A stretch of DNA of 64,000 nucleotides, taken from the NCBI GenBank assembly GCA_004570425.1, contig SPQJ01000004.1, positions 1 to 64,000 on the forward strand, written 5' to 3'. The position numbers were made by a program, and so were the translations under genes. The notes beneath the pieces are model-generated. The model saw only the letters and a program-made list of their open reading frames with translations, ran no database searches and was not told the DNA's origin. Shown here in pieces: positions 1-7,583 of this stretch (within the stretch, counting starts at the first letter, position 1; each line of letters starts with the position of its first letter). This stretch comes from Bacillus sp. AZ43. Its GTDB lineage: Bacteria > Actinomycetota > Actinomycetes > Mycobacteriales > Geodermatophilaceae.

Positions 1-287
1 TCGACGGTCAGCGGCTCCTCGGCGCCAGGGGCGGGCTCCCGGCCGCGCCGGCTCCGGCCCGGGACGCCGCGCGAGCCGCCGGAGCGACCCGGGTCCCGCG
101 TCGGCTGTTCCCCCACCGGTGTCGACACCTTCTCGTCGTCGTCCCTGCCCCGTCACCGACCGGCGATGCGGCCCCGCCCCGACGATACGGGGGATGCGGG
201 CCGGAGCGGACCGGACGCGCGGCACCGGGTGTCCCCGGCGGGACTACCGGCGTCCCCCATCGGATAGTGCGCCACCGTTCCGCGCCG
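1..287. other. No gene recognised at window start
   Basis: I see no open frame with convincing coding character or a recognisable protein here. It may hold the end or upstream region of a gene lying outside the window. The last bases lead into the promoter-like TAGCGT at 288-293. Confidence 0.4.
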
Positions 288-293
288 TAGCGT
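288..293 (+). promoter_or_regulatory. Putative leaderless -10 element (TAGCGT)
   Basis: TAGCGT is followed by 7 nt and then GTG at 301. The same TANNNT-N6-9-start arrangement precedes several other genes here that lack a Shine-Dalgarno sequence, which suggests leaderless transcripts. No clear -35 box is visible. Confidence 0.45.
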
Positions 294-300
294 GGACGCG

Positions 301-990
301 GTGAGACTCCCCTCGGTACCCGGGCCGTCCGATCTGCTCAACGCCGTCGGGGGTGTGCGCGACGGGATCTCCGAGGCCCTGGACCTCGTGCCGCGGGCCG
401 CCGCCGCGCTGGGCCGCATGGAGGAGCTGCTGGGGCGGGTCTCGGGGCTGCTCGACCGGGTGGACGGCGTCGTCGACCGCGCCGACGCCGCGATCACGCG
501 CATGGAATCCACCCGCGCCCGCGCCGACGAGGCCATCGAGGGCGTCGGCCGGACGCAGGCGAAGGCCGACGACGCCATCGACCGGGTGGGCGGCACGACG
601 TCCCGGGCCGACGCGATCGTGGGACGGGCCGAGGGGCTGCTCGGCCGCACCGAGCCGGTGCTGGCCGACTACGAGCCGATCCTGACCGCGCTGGCGCCGT
701 CGCTGCGCCGGCTGGCCACGTCGTTCGACCCGTCCGAGGTCGACGCCCTGATCACGCTGATCGACCGGCTGCCCCAGCTGCTGACGCACCTCGACGAGGA
801 CGTCCTGCCGGTGCTGGAGACCCTCGGGACGGTCGGCACCGACGTCCACGACCTGGTCGACACGGTCCAGGACATGCGGCAGATCGTGAAGGGCTTCCCG
901 GGCTCCCGGCTGTTCCGCCGGCGCGGAGCGGAGGAGATCGCCGAGGACGAGGCGCGGGAGAACGCGGGGCGGGCGGGCGCCGGCTCCTGA
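301..990 (+). CDS. Hypothetical coiled-coil/amphipathic helix protein
   Basis: The product has 229 residues and matches no family I can name. Residues 35-125 are a run of heptad-like segments rich in Arg, Asp, Ala, Val and Ile, with recurring DRVD, DRAD and DAI(D/T)R units, typical of a long helical or coiled-coil rod. The C-terminus is charged and ends in an Arg/Glu/Ala-rich tail. No signal peptide or membrane segment is visible. GTG 301 is preferred over GTG 292 because TAGCGT lies 7 nt upstream of it, as expected for leaderless expression. The gene ends inside a perfect inverted repeat. Biased composition and an uninterrupted frame support it as real; function is unknown. Confidence 0.7.
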   Translation: MRLPSVPGPSDLLNAVGGVRDGISEALDLVPRAAAALGRMEELLGRVSGLLDRVDGVVDRADAAITRMESTRARADEAIEGVGRTQAKADDAIDRVGGTTSRADAIVGRAEGLLGRTEPVLADYEPILTALAPSLRRLATSFDPSEVDALITLIDRLPQLLTHLDEDVLPVLETLGTVGTDVHDLVDTVQDMRQIVKGFPGSRLFRRRGAEEIAEDEARENAGRAGAGS

Positions 991-1000
991 GCCGGCGCCC
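975..1000. terminator. Bidirectional terminator hairpin
   Basis: This is a perfect 12-bp inverted repeat (GGGCGCCGGCTC / GAGCCGGCGCCC) with a 2-nt centre. It covers the stop codon of the plus-strand gene and sits just beyond the end of the converging DUF2795 gene. No T-run follows, which is usual in GC-rich actinobacteria. Confidence 0.65.
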
Positions 1001-1009
1001 TGCCATCGA

Positions 1010-1441
1010 TCAGGTCTCCGTCGGGTATCCGAGCGCGCGGACGACGTCGCCGATCCGCTCGTAGGTCTCCCCCGCCGGGAGCCGCTCCAGCTCCGCGGCC
1101 ACGACGTCGGGCGCGCGGTGGTCGCGGGCGGCCTCCACGAGCTCGGGCCCGGTCGCCGGGAAGTCCGCCCGGTCCAGCCAGCGGGCCAGCTCGGCCCGGG
1201 CCACGACGGCGTCCTCGGTCATGCCGACCGGCACGCCGCCGACGAGGGTCCCCGCCGGGTCGGAGGTGATGTCGGGCTCGCCCTCGGCGACCGGCTCGAC
1301 CTCCCGCCACTCCTCGGCACGGGTGGCGTGCTCGGCCTTGAGCATGCCCTGGATCTCGTGCTCGAGCTCCTCGTCCACCCGCGCGCTGTGCTTGGTGCTG
1401 CGTGCGGACGTTCCCGCGAACTGGTCTCCGGCCTCGGTCAC
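1010..1441 (-). CDS. DUF2795 domain protein
   Basis: This 143-residue acidic protein has its DUF2795-like part in the C-terminal half, about residues 75-143. The Ala/Glu-rich pattern LARWLDRADFPATGPEL and the ending VVRALGYP resemble that small family of uncharacterised, often stress-induced actinobacterial proteins. The N-terminal half is charged and rich in Glu and His. No membrane segment is visible. It lies 45 nt downstream of the DUF2945 gene on the same strand, so the two may be cotranscribed. DUF assignment is by pattern recall; no molecular role is known. Confidence 0.75.
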   Translation of the reverse strand: MTEAGDQFAGTSARSTKHSARVDEELEHEIQGMLKAEHATRAEEWREVEPVAEGEPDITSDPAGTLVGGVPVGMTEDAVVARAELARWLDRADFPATGPELVEAARDHRAPDVVAAELERLPAGETYERIGDVVRALGYPTET

Positions 1442-1486
1442 CGTGTCTCCTCGTGTGTCTGGCCCGGGCGCGCCGGGCCGGGTGGG

Positions 1487-1696
1487 TCAGTCCTCGTGCA
1501 GTGCGCCGGGCTTGTGCACGGCGGTGCGGCCGCTCTTGTCGCTGCGGACCTCGTACTGCGGGTCGTCCTCACTGGCCCGGACGGTCCGGCCGGAGGCCTC
1601 GGTGTCCGAGGTGATCTTCCGTTCGACCGTGCCCTCCGCCGTGCTGCCGTGGCTCTTCCAGGTGACGTGGTCACCCTTCTCGAACTCGTCGGCCAT
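1487..1696 (-). CDS. DUF2945 (HVA1/TUDOR-like) small protein
   Basis: The product has 69 residues. It matches the small HVA1/DUF2945 family: an N-terminal FEKGDHVTWKSHGS segment, a central basic EGTVERKIT strand, and a C-terminal YEVRSDKSGRTAVHKPGAL block. Members are soluble SH3/TUDOR-like beta barrels found in plants, fungi and bacteria, usually as single short proteins. ATG 1696 is chosen because GGAGG lies about 6 nt upstream and the family motif begins at once; a longer frame exists but is not needed. Likely a stress-associated protein sharing a transcript with the DUF2795 gene downstream. Confidence 0.85.
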   Translation of the reverse strand: MADEFEKGDHVTWKSHGSTAEGTVERKITSDTEASGRTVRASEDDPQYEVRSDKSGRTAVHKPGALHED

Positions 1697-1978
1697 GATC
1701 GCCTCCTGCCGTGGACGGTGCTGCCCCTCGCCGTGCCCCCGTGCGGGGCGGCACACACATCGGCGCGTCGTGCCGACGATCACCCGTTCGGGCACGGACC
1801 TCACCCCTCGGGGCCATGGCAGGACCGCTCCGGTCACGTAGCGTCAGATCCGACGGCACCGCAGGGGTGACGCCGCTGGACCAGCCGCTCCACCGGCTAC
1901 CCAGCGTGACCCCCGCTCCGTCCGCGATCGCCGGCCCGGTCGACTCCATTCCCCCGGAGACGGCCGGGTCGGCCCGTT

Positions 1979-1984
1979 TAGGCT
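1979..1984 (+). promoter_or_regulatory. Putative leaderless -10 element (TAGGCT)
   Basis: TAGGCT ends 8 nt before GTG 1993, and no purine-rich ribosome site precedes that start. This argues for a leaderless transcript and fixes the start of the siderophore-interacting protein. Confidence 0.5.
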
Positions 1985-1992
1985 CACCACCC

Positions 1993-2769
1993 GTGACCCT
2001 GCCCGACGGACTCCGCCCGGTCGACGTCCTCACCGTCGTCTCGGTCTCGGACGTGACGCCGTCGGTCCGCCGGGTGACGCTGTCCGGGGAGCCCGCCGCC
2101 GTGGCCGCGGCCGGCCCGACGGTGAACCTGCTCGTGCCGCGGGTCGACGATCCGCGGCCGCGGTGGCCGCGCATCCAGCGGGACGGGCGCATCGTCTGGC
2201 CCGAGGGCAGCCACGGCGTCGCGCTGCGCAGCTACACCGCCCGCCGGCAGGACCCCGACGCCGGCGAGATCGACATCGACTTCGTCCTGCACGGGGACGG
2301 GCCCGCCGCCGCCTGGGCCGCCGCGGCTCGGCCAGGTGCCGTGCTCGCCGTGGCCGGCGCCGCGTCGCTGGCCGAGCGGCCGGCCCGATGGCTGCTGCTG
2401 GCCGGGGACGAGACCGCGCTCCCGGCGATCAGCCGGCTGCTGGCCGCCGCCCCGGCGGGGACGGCCGGGATCGCCCTGCTGGAGGTCGCCGGCCCCGAGG
2501 AGGAGCAGCCGCTCGTCGCGCCCGACGGGGTCGAGCTGCGCTGGCTCCACCGCGGGACGACGCCGCCCGGGGAGAGCACGCTGCTCGTGGACGCCGTCGC
2601 CGCGCTGGACCGCCCCGAGGGCGACGACGTCTTCGCGTGGGTGGGCGCCGAGTCCGCGACCGTCCGCGCCATCCGTGCGGACCTCCGGGGCCGCTGGGGT
2701 CTGAGCCGGGCCCAGCACCACGCGATCGGCTACTGGCGACGCGGGCGCGCCATGGCGCCGGCGGGCTGA
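1993..2769 (+). CDS. Siderophore-interacting protein (SIP), FAD/NAD(P)H-dependent ferric-siderophore reductase
   Basis: The 258-residue protein has both halves of the ViuB/SIP family. The N-terminal FAD-binding beta barrel includes the LRSYTARR flavin-binding segment, and the C-terminal NAD(P)H-binding domain has LLLAGDETALPAI, WVGAESATVRAIR and the terminal GYWRRG. Such enzymes release iron in the cytoplasm by reducing imported Fe(III)-siderophores. The stretch VLHGDGPAAAWAA is also characteristic. Length is near the family norm. No siderophore transporter is adjacent, so it may serve a system elsewhere. GTG 1993 is preferred over much longer readings because the domain begins there and a TAGGCT box precedes it. 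Confidence 0.9.
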   Translation: MTLPDGLRPVDVLTVVSVSDVTPSVRRVTLSGEPAAVAAAGPTVNLLVPRVDDPRPRWPRIQRDGRIVWPEGSHGVALRSYTARRQDPDAGEIDIDFVLHGDGPAAAWAAAARPGAVLAVAGAASLAERPARWLLLAGDETALPAISRLLAAAPAGTAGIALLEVAGPEEEQPLVAPDGVELRWLHRGTTPPGESTLLVDAVAALDRPEGDDVFAWVGAESATVRAIRADLRGRWGLSRAQHHAIGYWRRGRAMAPAG

Positions 2770-2790
2770 TCCGCACAGGGGATTCACAGG

Positions 2791-2796
2791 TAGCGT
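2791..2796 (+). promoter_or_regulatory. Putative -10 element (TAGCGT) for the two-component operon
   Basis: TAGCGT lies 37 nt before the response-regulator ATG, in the 64-nt gap after the SIP gene. It is the same hexamer used in front of other genes in this window. Proposed from sequence only. Confidence 0.35.
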
Positions 2797-2833
2797 CCAG
2801 ACCGACCGCAGCCCGGGGAGCCACGCTCGGGTC

Positions 2834-3595
2834 ATGACGACGGCACCCGCCCGCACTCCCGGAGGAACCGTGGCCGGCAGCTCGCAGCCCCGCACCCCGG
2901 AGGCGCGGTTGCTCGTGGTCGACGACGAGCCCAACATCCGGGAGCTCCTGTCGGCCAGCCTGCGCTACGCCGGGTTCGAGGTCGCCACGGCGGCCGACGG
3001 GCAGCAGGCCCTCGCCCTCGCCGAGTCCTTCCGCCCCGACCTGCTCGTCCTGGACGTGATGATGCCGGGGCTGGACGGCTTCGGCGTCGTCCGGCGGATG
3101 CGCCAGGCCGGCCGGCACACCCCCGTCCTCTTCCTCACCGCCCGCGACGCGGCGGAGGACAAGGTGTCCGGGCTGACCCTGGGCGGCGACGACTACGTCA
3201 CCAAGCCCTTCAGCCTCGACGAGGTGATCGCCCGGATCCGGGCGGTCCTCCGGCGGACCGCCGGGGGCCAGCAGGCGGCGGCCGAGGCCCCGCGGCTCAC
3301 CTTCGCCGACATCGAGCTCGACGAGGAGAGCCACGAGGTCATCAAGGCCGGCCGGCTGATCAGCCTGTCGCCCACCGAGTTCAAGCTGCTGCGCTACCTG
3401 ATGGCCAACGCCGGCCGGGTCCTGTCCAAGGCGCAGATCCTCGACCACGTGTGGAACTACGACTTCAACGGCGAGGCGAACGTCGTGGAGTCCTACATCT
3501 CCTACCTGCGCCGCAAGATCGACACCACCGAGCCGCGCCTGCTGCACACCATCCGCGGGGTCGGCTACACGCTCCGGTTGCCGCGGGGCGCGTGA
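2834..3595 (+). CDS. OmpR/PhoB-family response regulator
   Basis: This 253-residue regulator has a receiver domain (about residues 22-140) with the acidic pair in VVDDEPN, phosphoacceptor Asp74 in LVLDVMMPG and the conserved Lys124 in VTKPF. A winged-helix DNA-binding domain follows (about 155-250), with SPTEFKLLRYL and SYISYLRRKID. It closely resembles mycobacterial TcrA/TrcR-type regulators. Its stop overlaps the start of the kinase gene by 4 nt, so the two are translationally coupled partners. The N-terminal 20 residues are a poorly conserved Thr/Pro-rich extension. The regulon cannot be inferred here. Confidence 0.95.
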   Translation: MTTAPARTPGGTVAGSSQPRTPEARLLVVDDEPNIRELLSASLRYAGFEVATAADGQQALALAESFRPDLLVLDVMMPGLDGFGVVRRMRQAGRHTPVLFLTARDAAEDKVSGLTLGGDDYVTKPFSLDEVIARIRAVLRRTAGGQQAAAEAPRLTFADIELDEESHEVIKAGRLISLSPTEFKLLRYLMANAGRVLSKAQILDHVWNYDFNGEANVVESYISYLRRKIDTTEPRLLHTIRGVGYTLRLPRGA

Positions 3596-5136
3596 CCACG
3601 CCAGCACCCCCGGGACCCCGCGGACCGCGCATCCCCCTCCGGGTCACGCTCGTCGCGCTGCTCGTCGGGCTGCTGACCGTCGCCCTGCTGGTCACCGGTC
3701 TCACCGCGACCTCGCTGCTGCGCGACTACCTGCACCAGCAGCAGAGCGACGAGCTGGCCGAGTCCGCGGAGGACATCACCCGGGACCCGTGGCGGGTGCT
3801 CGGCCCGTGCACCCAGGGCGAGGGCGGCGTCCCGGTGCCCGGCTACCTCGCCTGCGTGCCGCCCTCGGGCAGCGGGCTGCCGACGGTGGTCTGGGCGCCG
3901 CTGCGCGACCGCGGCGCCCTGCCCGACCTCTCGCACGTCGACGGGCGGCTGCCCGCGGAGGACGACGGGACCTACCGGCGCCCGGAGGTGTTCACCGTTC
4001 CGGCCAGGGACGGGAGCACCAGCTGGAAGATGGCGGCCGTCCCGCTCCCGCAGGGGTACTCCGCGCTGGTGGCCACGAACCTCGGGGACGACGAGAAGGC
4101 CATCGCCCGGCTGGTGGTCATCGAGGTGATCGTCGGCCTGGTCGTCCTGACCGTCCTGGCCGCGGCCGGCTACGTCCTCGTGCGCAACAGCCTGCGGCCG
4201 CTGACCGAGGTGGAGCGGACCGCCCGGGCGATCGCCGACGGCGACCTCTCCCAGCGGGTGCCCACCGGCAACGAGCGCACCGAGGTCGGCCGGCTGTCCA
4301 CCGCGCTCAACGGGATGCTGGCCCGGATCGAGGCGGCGTTCCGTGCGCAGCAGGCGTCCGAGGAGGCGGCCCGCGGGTCCGAGCACCGCATGCGGCGCTT
4401 CGTCGCCGACGCCAGCCACGAACTGCGCACCCCGCTCACCTCGATCCGGGGTTTCGCCGAGCTCTACCGGCAGGGGGCGGTGCGCACCGACGAGGACGTC
4501 GCCCGGCTGATGCAGCGGATCGAGGCCGAGGGCGCACGGATGGGCCTGCTCGTCGAGGACCTGCTCCTGCTGGCCCGCCTCGACCAGCAGCGGCCGCTCA
4601 CCTTCGCCCCGGTCGACCTCGCCGAGGTGGCCGGGGACGCCGTGCACGACGCGAAGGCGGTCCAGCCCGACCGGCCGATCGGCCTGCGCCTGGACGAGTC
4701 GCTCACCGACGTCCCGGTGGTGATCGGGGACGAGGGGCGGCTGCGCCAGGTCGTCGGCAACCTGGTGACCAACGCGCTGACCCACACCCCCCGCGAGGCG
4801 CGCGTGACGGTCACCGTCGCCCAGGCGCCGGAGGACGACGGGGTGCTGGTGCTGCAGGTCGCCGACGAGGGGCCGGGCATGCAACCGGCCGACGCCGCGC
4901 GCGCCTTCGAGCGCTTCTACCGGGCCGACGCCTCCCGCACCCGCGGAGAGGCGGAGGGTTCCCCGGCCGGCGGGACCGGCCTCGGGCTGGCGATCGTGTC
5001 CTCGCTCGTAGCTGCCCACGGCGGCCGGGTCGACCTCGACACCGCGCCGGGACGCGGGGCCACGTTCACCGTCCGCCTGCCCCGCTCGGGGCCGGCCGAC
5101 CTGGTCGTCGACGGGGGCGGCGGGCAGCGGGCCTAG
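3592..5136 (+). CDS. Sensor histidine kinase (HAMP-HisKA-HATPase)
   Basis: This 514-residue membrane kinase has a first membrane helix near residues 20-43, an extracytoplasmic sensor region of about 130 residues containing two Cys, and a second helix near 165-195. A HAMP linker (RNSLRPL to DLSQRV) follows. The HisKA domain carries phosphoacceptor His276 in SHELRTPLTSIRG. The ATPase domain has the N box around Asn390, DEGPGM (G1) and GTGLGLAIV (G2). GTG 3592 overlaps the regulator stop by 4 nt and gives a short cytoplasmic lead before helix 1. It resembles TcrY/TrcS-type kinases; the signal is unknown. Confidence 0.95.
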   Translation: MTTPAPPGPRGPRIPLRVTLVALLVGLLTVALLVTGLTATSLLRDYLHQQQSDELAESAEDITRDPWRVLGPCTQGEGGVPVPGYLACVPPSGSGLPTVVWAPLRDRGALPDLSHVDGRLPAEDDGTYRRPEVFTVPARDGSTSWKMAAVPLPQGYSALVATNLGDDEKAIARLVVIEVIVGLVVLTVLAAAGYVLVRNSLRPLTEVERTARAIADGDLSQRVPTGNERTEVGRLSTALNGMLARIEAAFRAQQASEEAARGSEHRMRRFVADASHELRTPLTSIRGFAELYRQGAVRTDEDVARLMQRIEAEGARMGLLVEDLLLLARLDQQRPLTFAPVDLAEVAGDAVHDAKAVQPDRPIGLRLDESLTDVPVVIGDEGRLRQVVGNLVTNALTHTPREARVTVTVAQAPEDDGVLVLQVADEGPGMQPADAARAFERFYRADASRTRGEAEGSPAGGTGLGLAIVSSLVAAHGGRVDLDTAPGRGATFTVRLPRSGPADLVVDGGGGQRA

Positions 5137-5157
5137 CGGTCCTGTCACGATCCGGAG

Positions 5158-5865
5158 GTGACGAACGACAGCGCCGCCATCCCCGACGCCGAACCGCTCG
5201 CGGCCGCGACCGACCTCGGAGCCGCGCTGCGCGAGCTCATCGAGATCTCGGTGACCACGACCGTGGCCGCCGCCGAGGTGCGCGCCGCGGCGGACCTCGT
5301 GCGCCAGGCGACCGAGCGGCTCGCCGTCGCCCGCCGGCCGGCCTCCCAGCTCCCCGCGCTCGACGACGTGAGCACCGGGCGACGCGTCTTCAACCCGGTC
5401 ACCGGCATCGGCAGCGCCCTCGCCCCGCCGCTGGTGGTCCGCCGGGACGGCGACGGAGTCAGGGCCGAGGTGACGCTCGGCGTGGCCTACGAGGGGCCGC
5501 CGAGCTTCGTCCACGGCGGCATGAGCGCGCTGTTCATGGACCAGATGCTGGGCTCGGCCGCGGCGGCCGCCGGGCTCTGGGGCATGACCGCGCACCTGGA
5601 GCTGGACTACCGCGGCCCGCTGCCCCTGGAGACGCCGCTCGTTCTGCGCGCCCGGGTCAGCGAGAGCGAGGGCCGCAAGTCGCTGATCACCGGGACGATC
5701 GCGCTGTCCGCCGAGCCCGACCGGGTGCTGGTCGAGGCGCGCGGCGTCTTCGTGATGCCTCGCCCGGAGAAGCTCGAGGCGTACTTCGGCGCGATCACCG
5801 ACGCGTCCGGCACGCACACCCCACCGCGCCGGCCCGGCGACGCGACCGCGCTCGACAACGCGTGA
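5158..5865 (+). CDS. PaaI-type hotdog-fold acyl-CoA thioesterase
   Basis: The protein has 235 residues. The C-terminal 130 form a hotdog domain with the PaaI signature HGGMSALFMDQMLG, followed by LELDYRGPLPLETPLVLRA. Such enzymes hydrolyse acyl- or aryl-CoA thioesters in the cytoplasm. The roughly 95-residue N-terminal extension is helical and Ala-rich and is not part of the fold; similar extensions occur in actinobacterial homologues. The GTG start sits directly after GGAG, too close for a normal ribosome site, so the exact start is uncertain. The stop overlaps the cysQ GTG by 4 nt, implying an operon. Substrate is unknown. Confidence 0.85.
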   Translation: MTNDSAAIPDAEPLAAATDLGAALRELIEISVTTTVAAAEVRAAADLVRQATERLAVARRPASQLPALDDVSTGRRVFNPVTGIGSALAPPLVVRRDGDGVRAEVTLGVAYEGPPSFVHGGMSALFMDQMLGSAAAAAGLWGMTAHLELDYRGPLPLETPLVLRARVSESEGRKSLITGTIALSAEPDRVLVEARGVFVMPRPEKLEAYFGAITDASGTHTPPRRPGDATALDNA

Positions 5866-6599
5866 CCTCCGACGTCGAGGTCGCCGCCCGCGCGGCACGC
5901 GCGGCGGCCGCCGTCCTCCTCGAACTGCGCTCCGGGAACCTCTCGGGCCGCGCTCTCGGCGACGCCGGGGACGCGGCGGCCCAGGAGGCGATCCTCGCCG
6001 TCCTGACCGGCGAGCGACCGGACGACGTCGTCTTCAGCGAGGAGGCGGTCGACGACCGGCGGCGGCTGACCGCCGACCGGGTGTGGATCGTCGACCCGCT
6101 CGACGGGACGCGCGAGTACGGCGAGCCGGGCCGTCCCGACTGGGCGGTGCACGTGGCGCTCTGGTCGGCCGGGGAACTCGGCGCCGCGGCCGTGGCGCTG
6201 CCCGCCGTCGGGGAGGTGCTGGTGACCGATCCGGCCCCGGCCGCGCCCCCGGCGGCCGCCGGCCGGCCCCGGATCGCGGTCAGCCGCACCCGTCCCCCGG
6301 CCGTCGCGGAGGCCGTGGCCGCCGCCCTGGACGGCGACCTGGTGCCGCTCGGCTCGGCGGGCTACAAGACGCTCGCGGTGGCGCGCGGGGAGGCCGACGC
6401 CTACGTGCACGCCGGCGGGATGTACCAGTGGGACTCCGCCGCCCCGGTCGCCGTCGCGCGCGCGGCCGGGCTGACCACCTGCCGGCTGGACGGCTCGCCG
6501 CTGGTCTACAACGACCGCGAGCCGTCGCTGCCCGACCTCGTCGTGTGCCGCCCGGAGCTGGCCGACCGGATCCTGGCGGCGATCGCCGGAGGCGCATGA
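5862..6599 (+). CDS. cysQ: 3'(2'),5'-bisphosphate nucleotidase (CysQ-like inositol monophosphatase family)
   Basis: The 245-residue enzyme carries the lithium-sensitive phosphatase motifs: SEEAVDD (first metal site), the core DPLDGTREY, and WDSAAPVAVARAAG near the C-terminus. CysQ removes the 3'-phosphate from PAP or PAPS, by-products of sulfate assimilation. Its position directly before cysD and cysN supports CysQ over a plain inositol phosphatase. GTG 5862 overlaps the thioesterase stop by 4 nt. A hairpin follows the stop, so cysDN may have their own promoter in the 75-nt gap. No signal peptide is visible. Confidence 0.9.
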   Translation: MTSDVEVAARAARAAAAVLLELRSGNLSGRALGDAGDAAAQEAILAVLTGERPDDVVFSEEAVDDRRRLTADRVWIVDPLDGTREYGEPGRPDWAVHVALWSAGELGAAAVALPAVGEVLVTDPAPAAPPAAAGRPRIAVSRTRPPAVAEAVAAALDGDLVPLGSAGYKTLAVARGEADAYVHAGGMYQWDSAAPVAVARAAGLTTCRLDGSPLVYNDREPSLPDLVVCRPELADRILAAIAGGA

Positions 6600-6617
6600 C
6601 GGACACTGGGCGGGAAT

Positions 6618-6636
6618 CCGCACCATCCCGGTGCGG
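6618..6636 (+). terminator. Hairpin between cysQ and cysD
   Basis: CCGCACC and GGTGCGG form a perfect 7-bp stem around ATCCC, starting 18 nt after the cysQ stop. It could end the upstream operon or be a leader structure of cysD, whose GTG lies 39 nt further on. No known riboswitch pattern is recognised. Confidence 0.4.
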
Positions 6637-6674
6637 TTGCCCGTCCTGATGCCTGATCTCCGGAGCCTGTTCCC

Positions 6675-7583
6675 GTGACGACCCCCGACTACCGGCTCAG
6701 CCAGCTGGAGACGCTGGAGGCCGAGTCCATCCACGTCATCCGCGAGGTCGTCGCCGAGCTCGAGCGCCCGGTGCTGCTGTTCTCCGGCGGCAAGGACTCC
6801 ATCGTGATGCTGGAGCTGGCCCGCAAGGCGTTCGCTCCCGCCCGCATCCCGTTCCCGGTCATGCACGTCGACACCGGGCTGAACTTCCCCGACGTCCTGG
6901 AGTTCCGCGACAAGCGGGTCGCCGAGCTCGGTGTCCAGCTGATCGTGGCCTCGGTGCCCGACGCGATCGCCGCCGGCACGGTCAAGGAGGAGCCCAACGG
7001 CTCCCGCAACCGGATCCAGACCCCGGTGCTGCTCGACGCGGTCGAGGAGCACGGCTTCACCGCGCTGTTCGGCGGGGCCCGGCGCGACGAGGACAAGGCG
7101 CGCGCGAAGGAGCGGGTGTTCTCCTTCCGCGACGAGTTCGGCCAGTGGGACCCGAAGAACCAGCGGCCGGAGATCTGGGACCTCTACAACGGCCGGATCC
7201 ACCTGGGCGAGTCGATCCGCGTCTTCCCGCTGTCGAACTGGACCGAGCTGGACATCTGGCAGTACGTCCTCCGCGAGCAGATCGCGATCCCCGCGCTGTA
7301 CCTCGCGCAGGAGCGGGAGGTCGTCGAGCGGCAGGGGATGCTCTACGCGGTCAACGAGTTCATCCGGCCCAGGGACGGCGAGCAGGTCCGCCGGGAGACC
7401 GTCCGCTACCGCACCGTCGGCGACGCCAACCTCACCGCCGCCGTCCTGTCGGAGGCCACCACCGTCGAGGAGGTCATCGCCGAGATCGCCGTGACCCGCA
7501 TGACCGAGCGCGGCGCCACGCGCGGCGACGACAAGGTCAGCGACGCCGCCATGGAGGACCGGAAGAAGGAGGGCTACTTCTGA
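6675..7583 (+). CDS. cysD: Sulfate adenylyltransferase small subunit
   Basis: This is a 302-residue PP-loop ATP pyrophosphatase with the P-loop SGGKDS near residue 37 and the CysD-typical segments VMHVDTGLNFPDV, FGGARRDEDKARAKERVFSFRD and RTVGDANLTA. With CysN it makes adenosine 5'-phosphosulfate from ATP and sulfate in the cytoplasm. Length matches the family. GTG 6675 gives the family N-terminus (YRLSQLETLEAESIHVIREV). The TGA overlaps the cysN ATG by 3 nt, so the subunits are translationally coupled. Confidence 0.97.
   Translation: MTTPDYRLSQLETLEAESIHVIREVVAELERPVLLFSGGKDSIVMLELARKAFAPARIPFPVMHVDTGLNFPDVLEFRDKRVAELGVQLIVASVPDAIAAGTVKEEPNGSRNRIQTPVLLDAVEEHGFTALFGGARRDEDKARAKERVFSFRDEFGQWDPKNQRPEIWDLYNGRIHLGESIRVFPLSNWTELDIWQYVLREQIAIPALYLAQEREVVERQGMLYAVNEFIRPRDGEQVRRETVRYRTVGDANLTAAVLSEATTVEEVIAEIAVTRMTERGATRGDDKVSDAAMEDRKKEGYF

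Noticed and set aside
153-849. Minus-strand frames opposite the coiled-coil gene
   Set aside because: Low-complexity Ser/Arg/Ala sequences mirroring the repeats of the plus-strand gene; no independent support.
6600-6674. Possible SAM or sulfur riboswitch before cysD
   Set aside because: Only one 7-bp hairpin is visible; no multi-helix junction or known consensus core is present.
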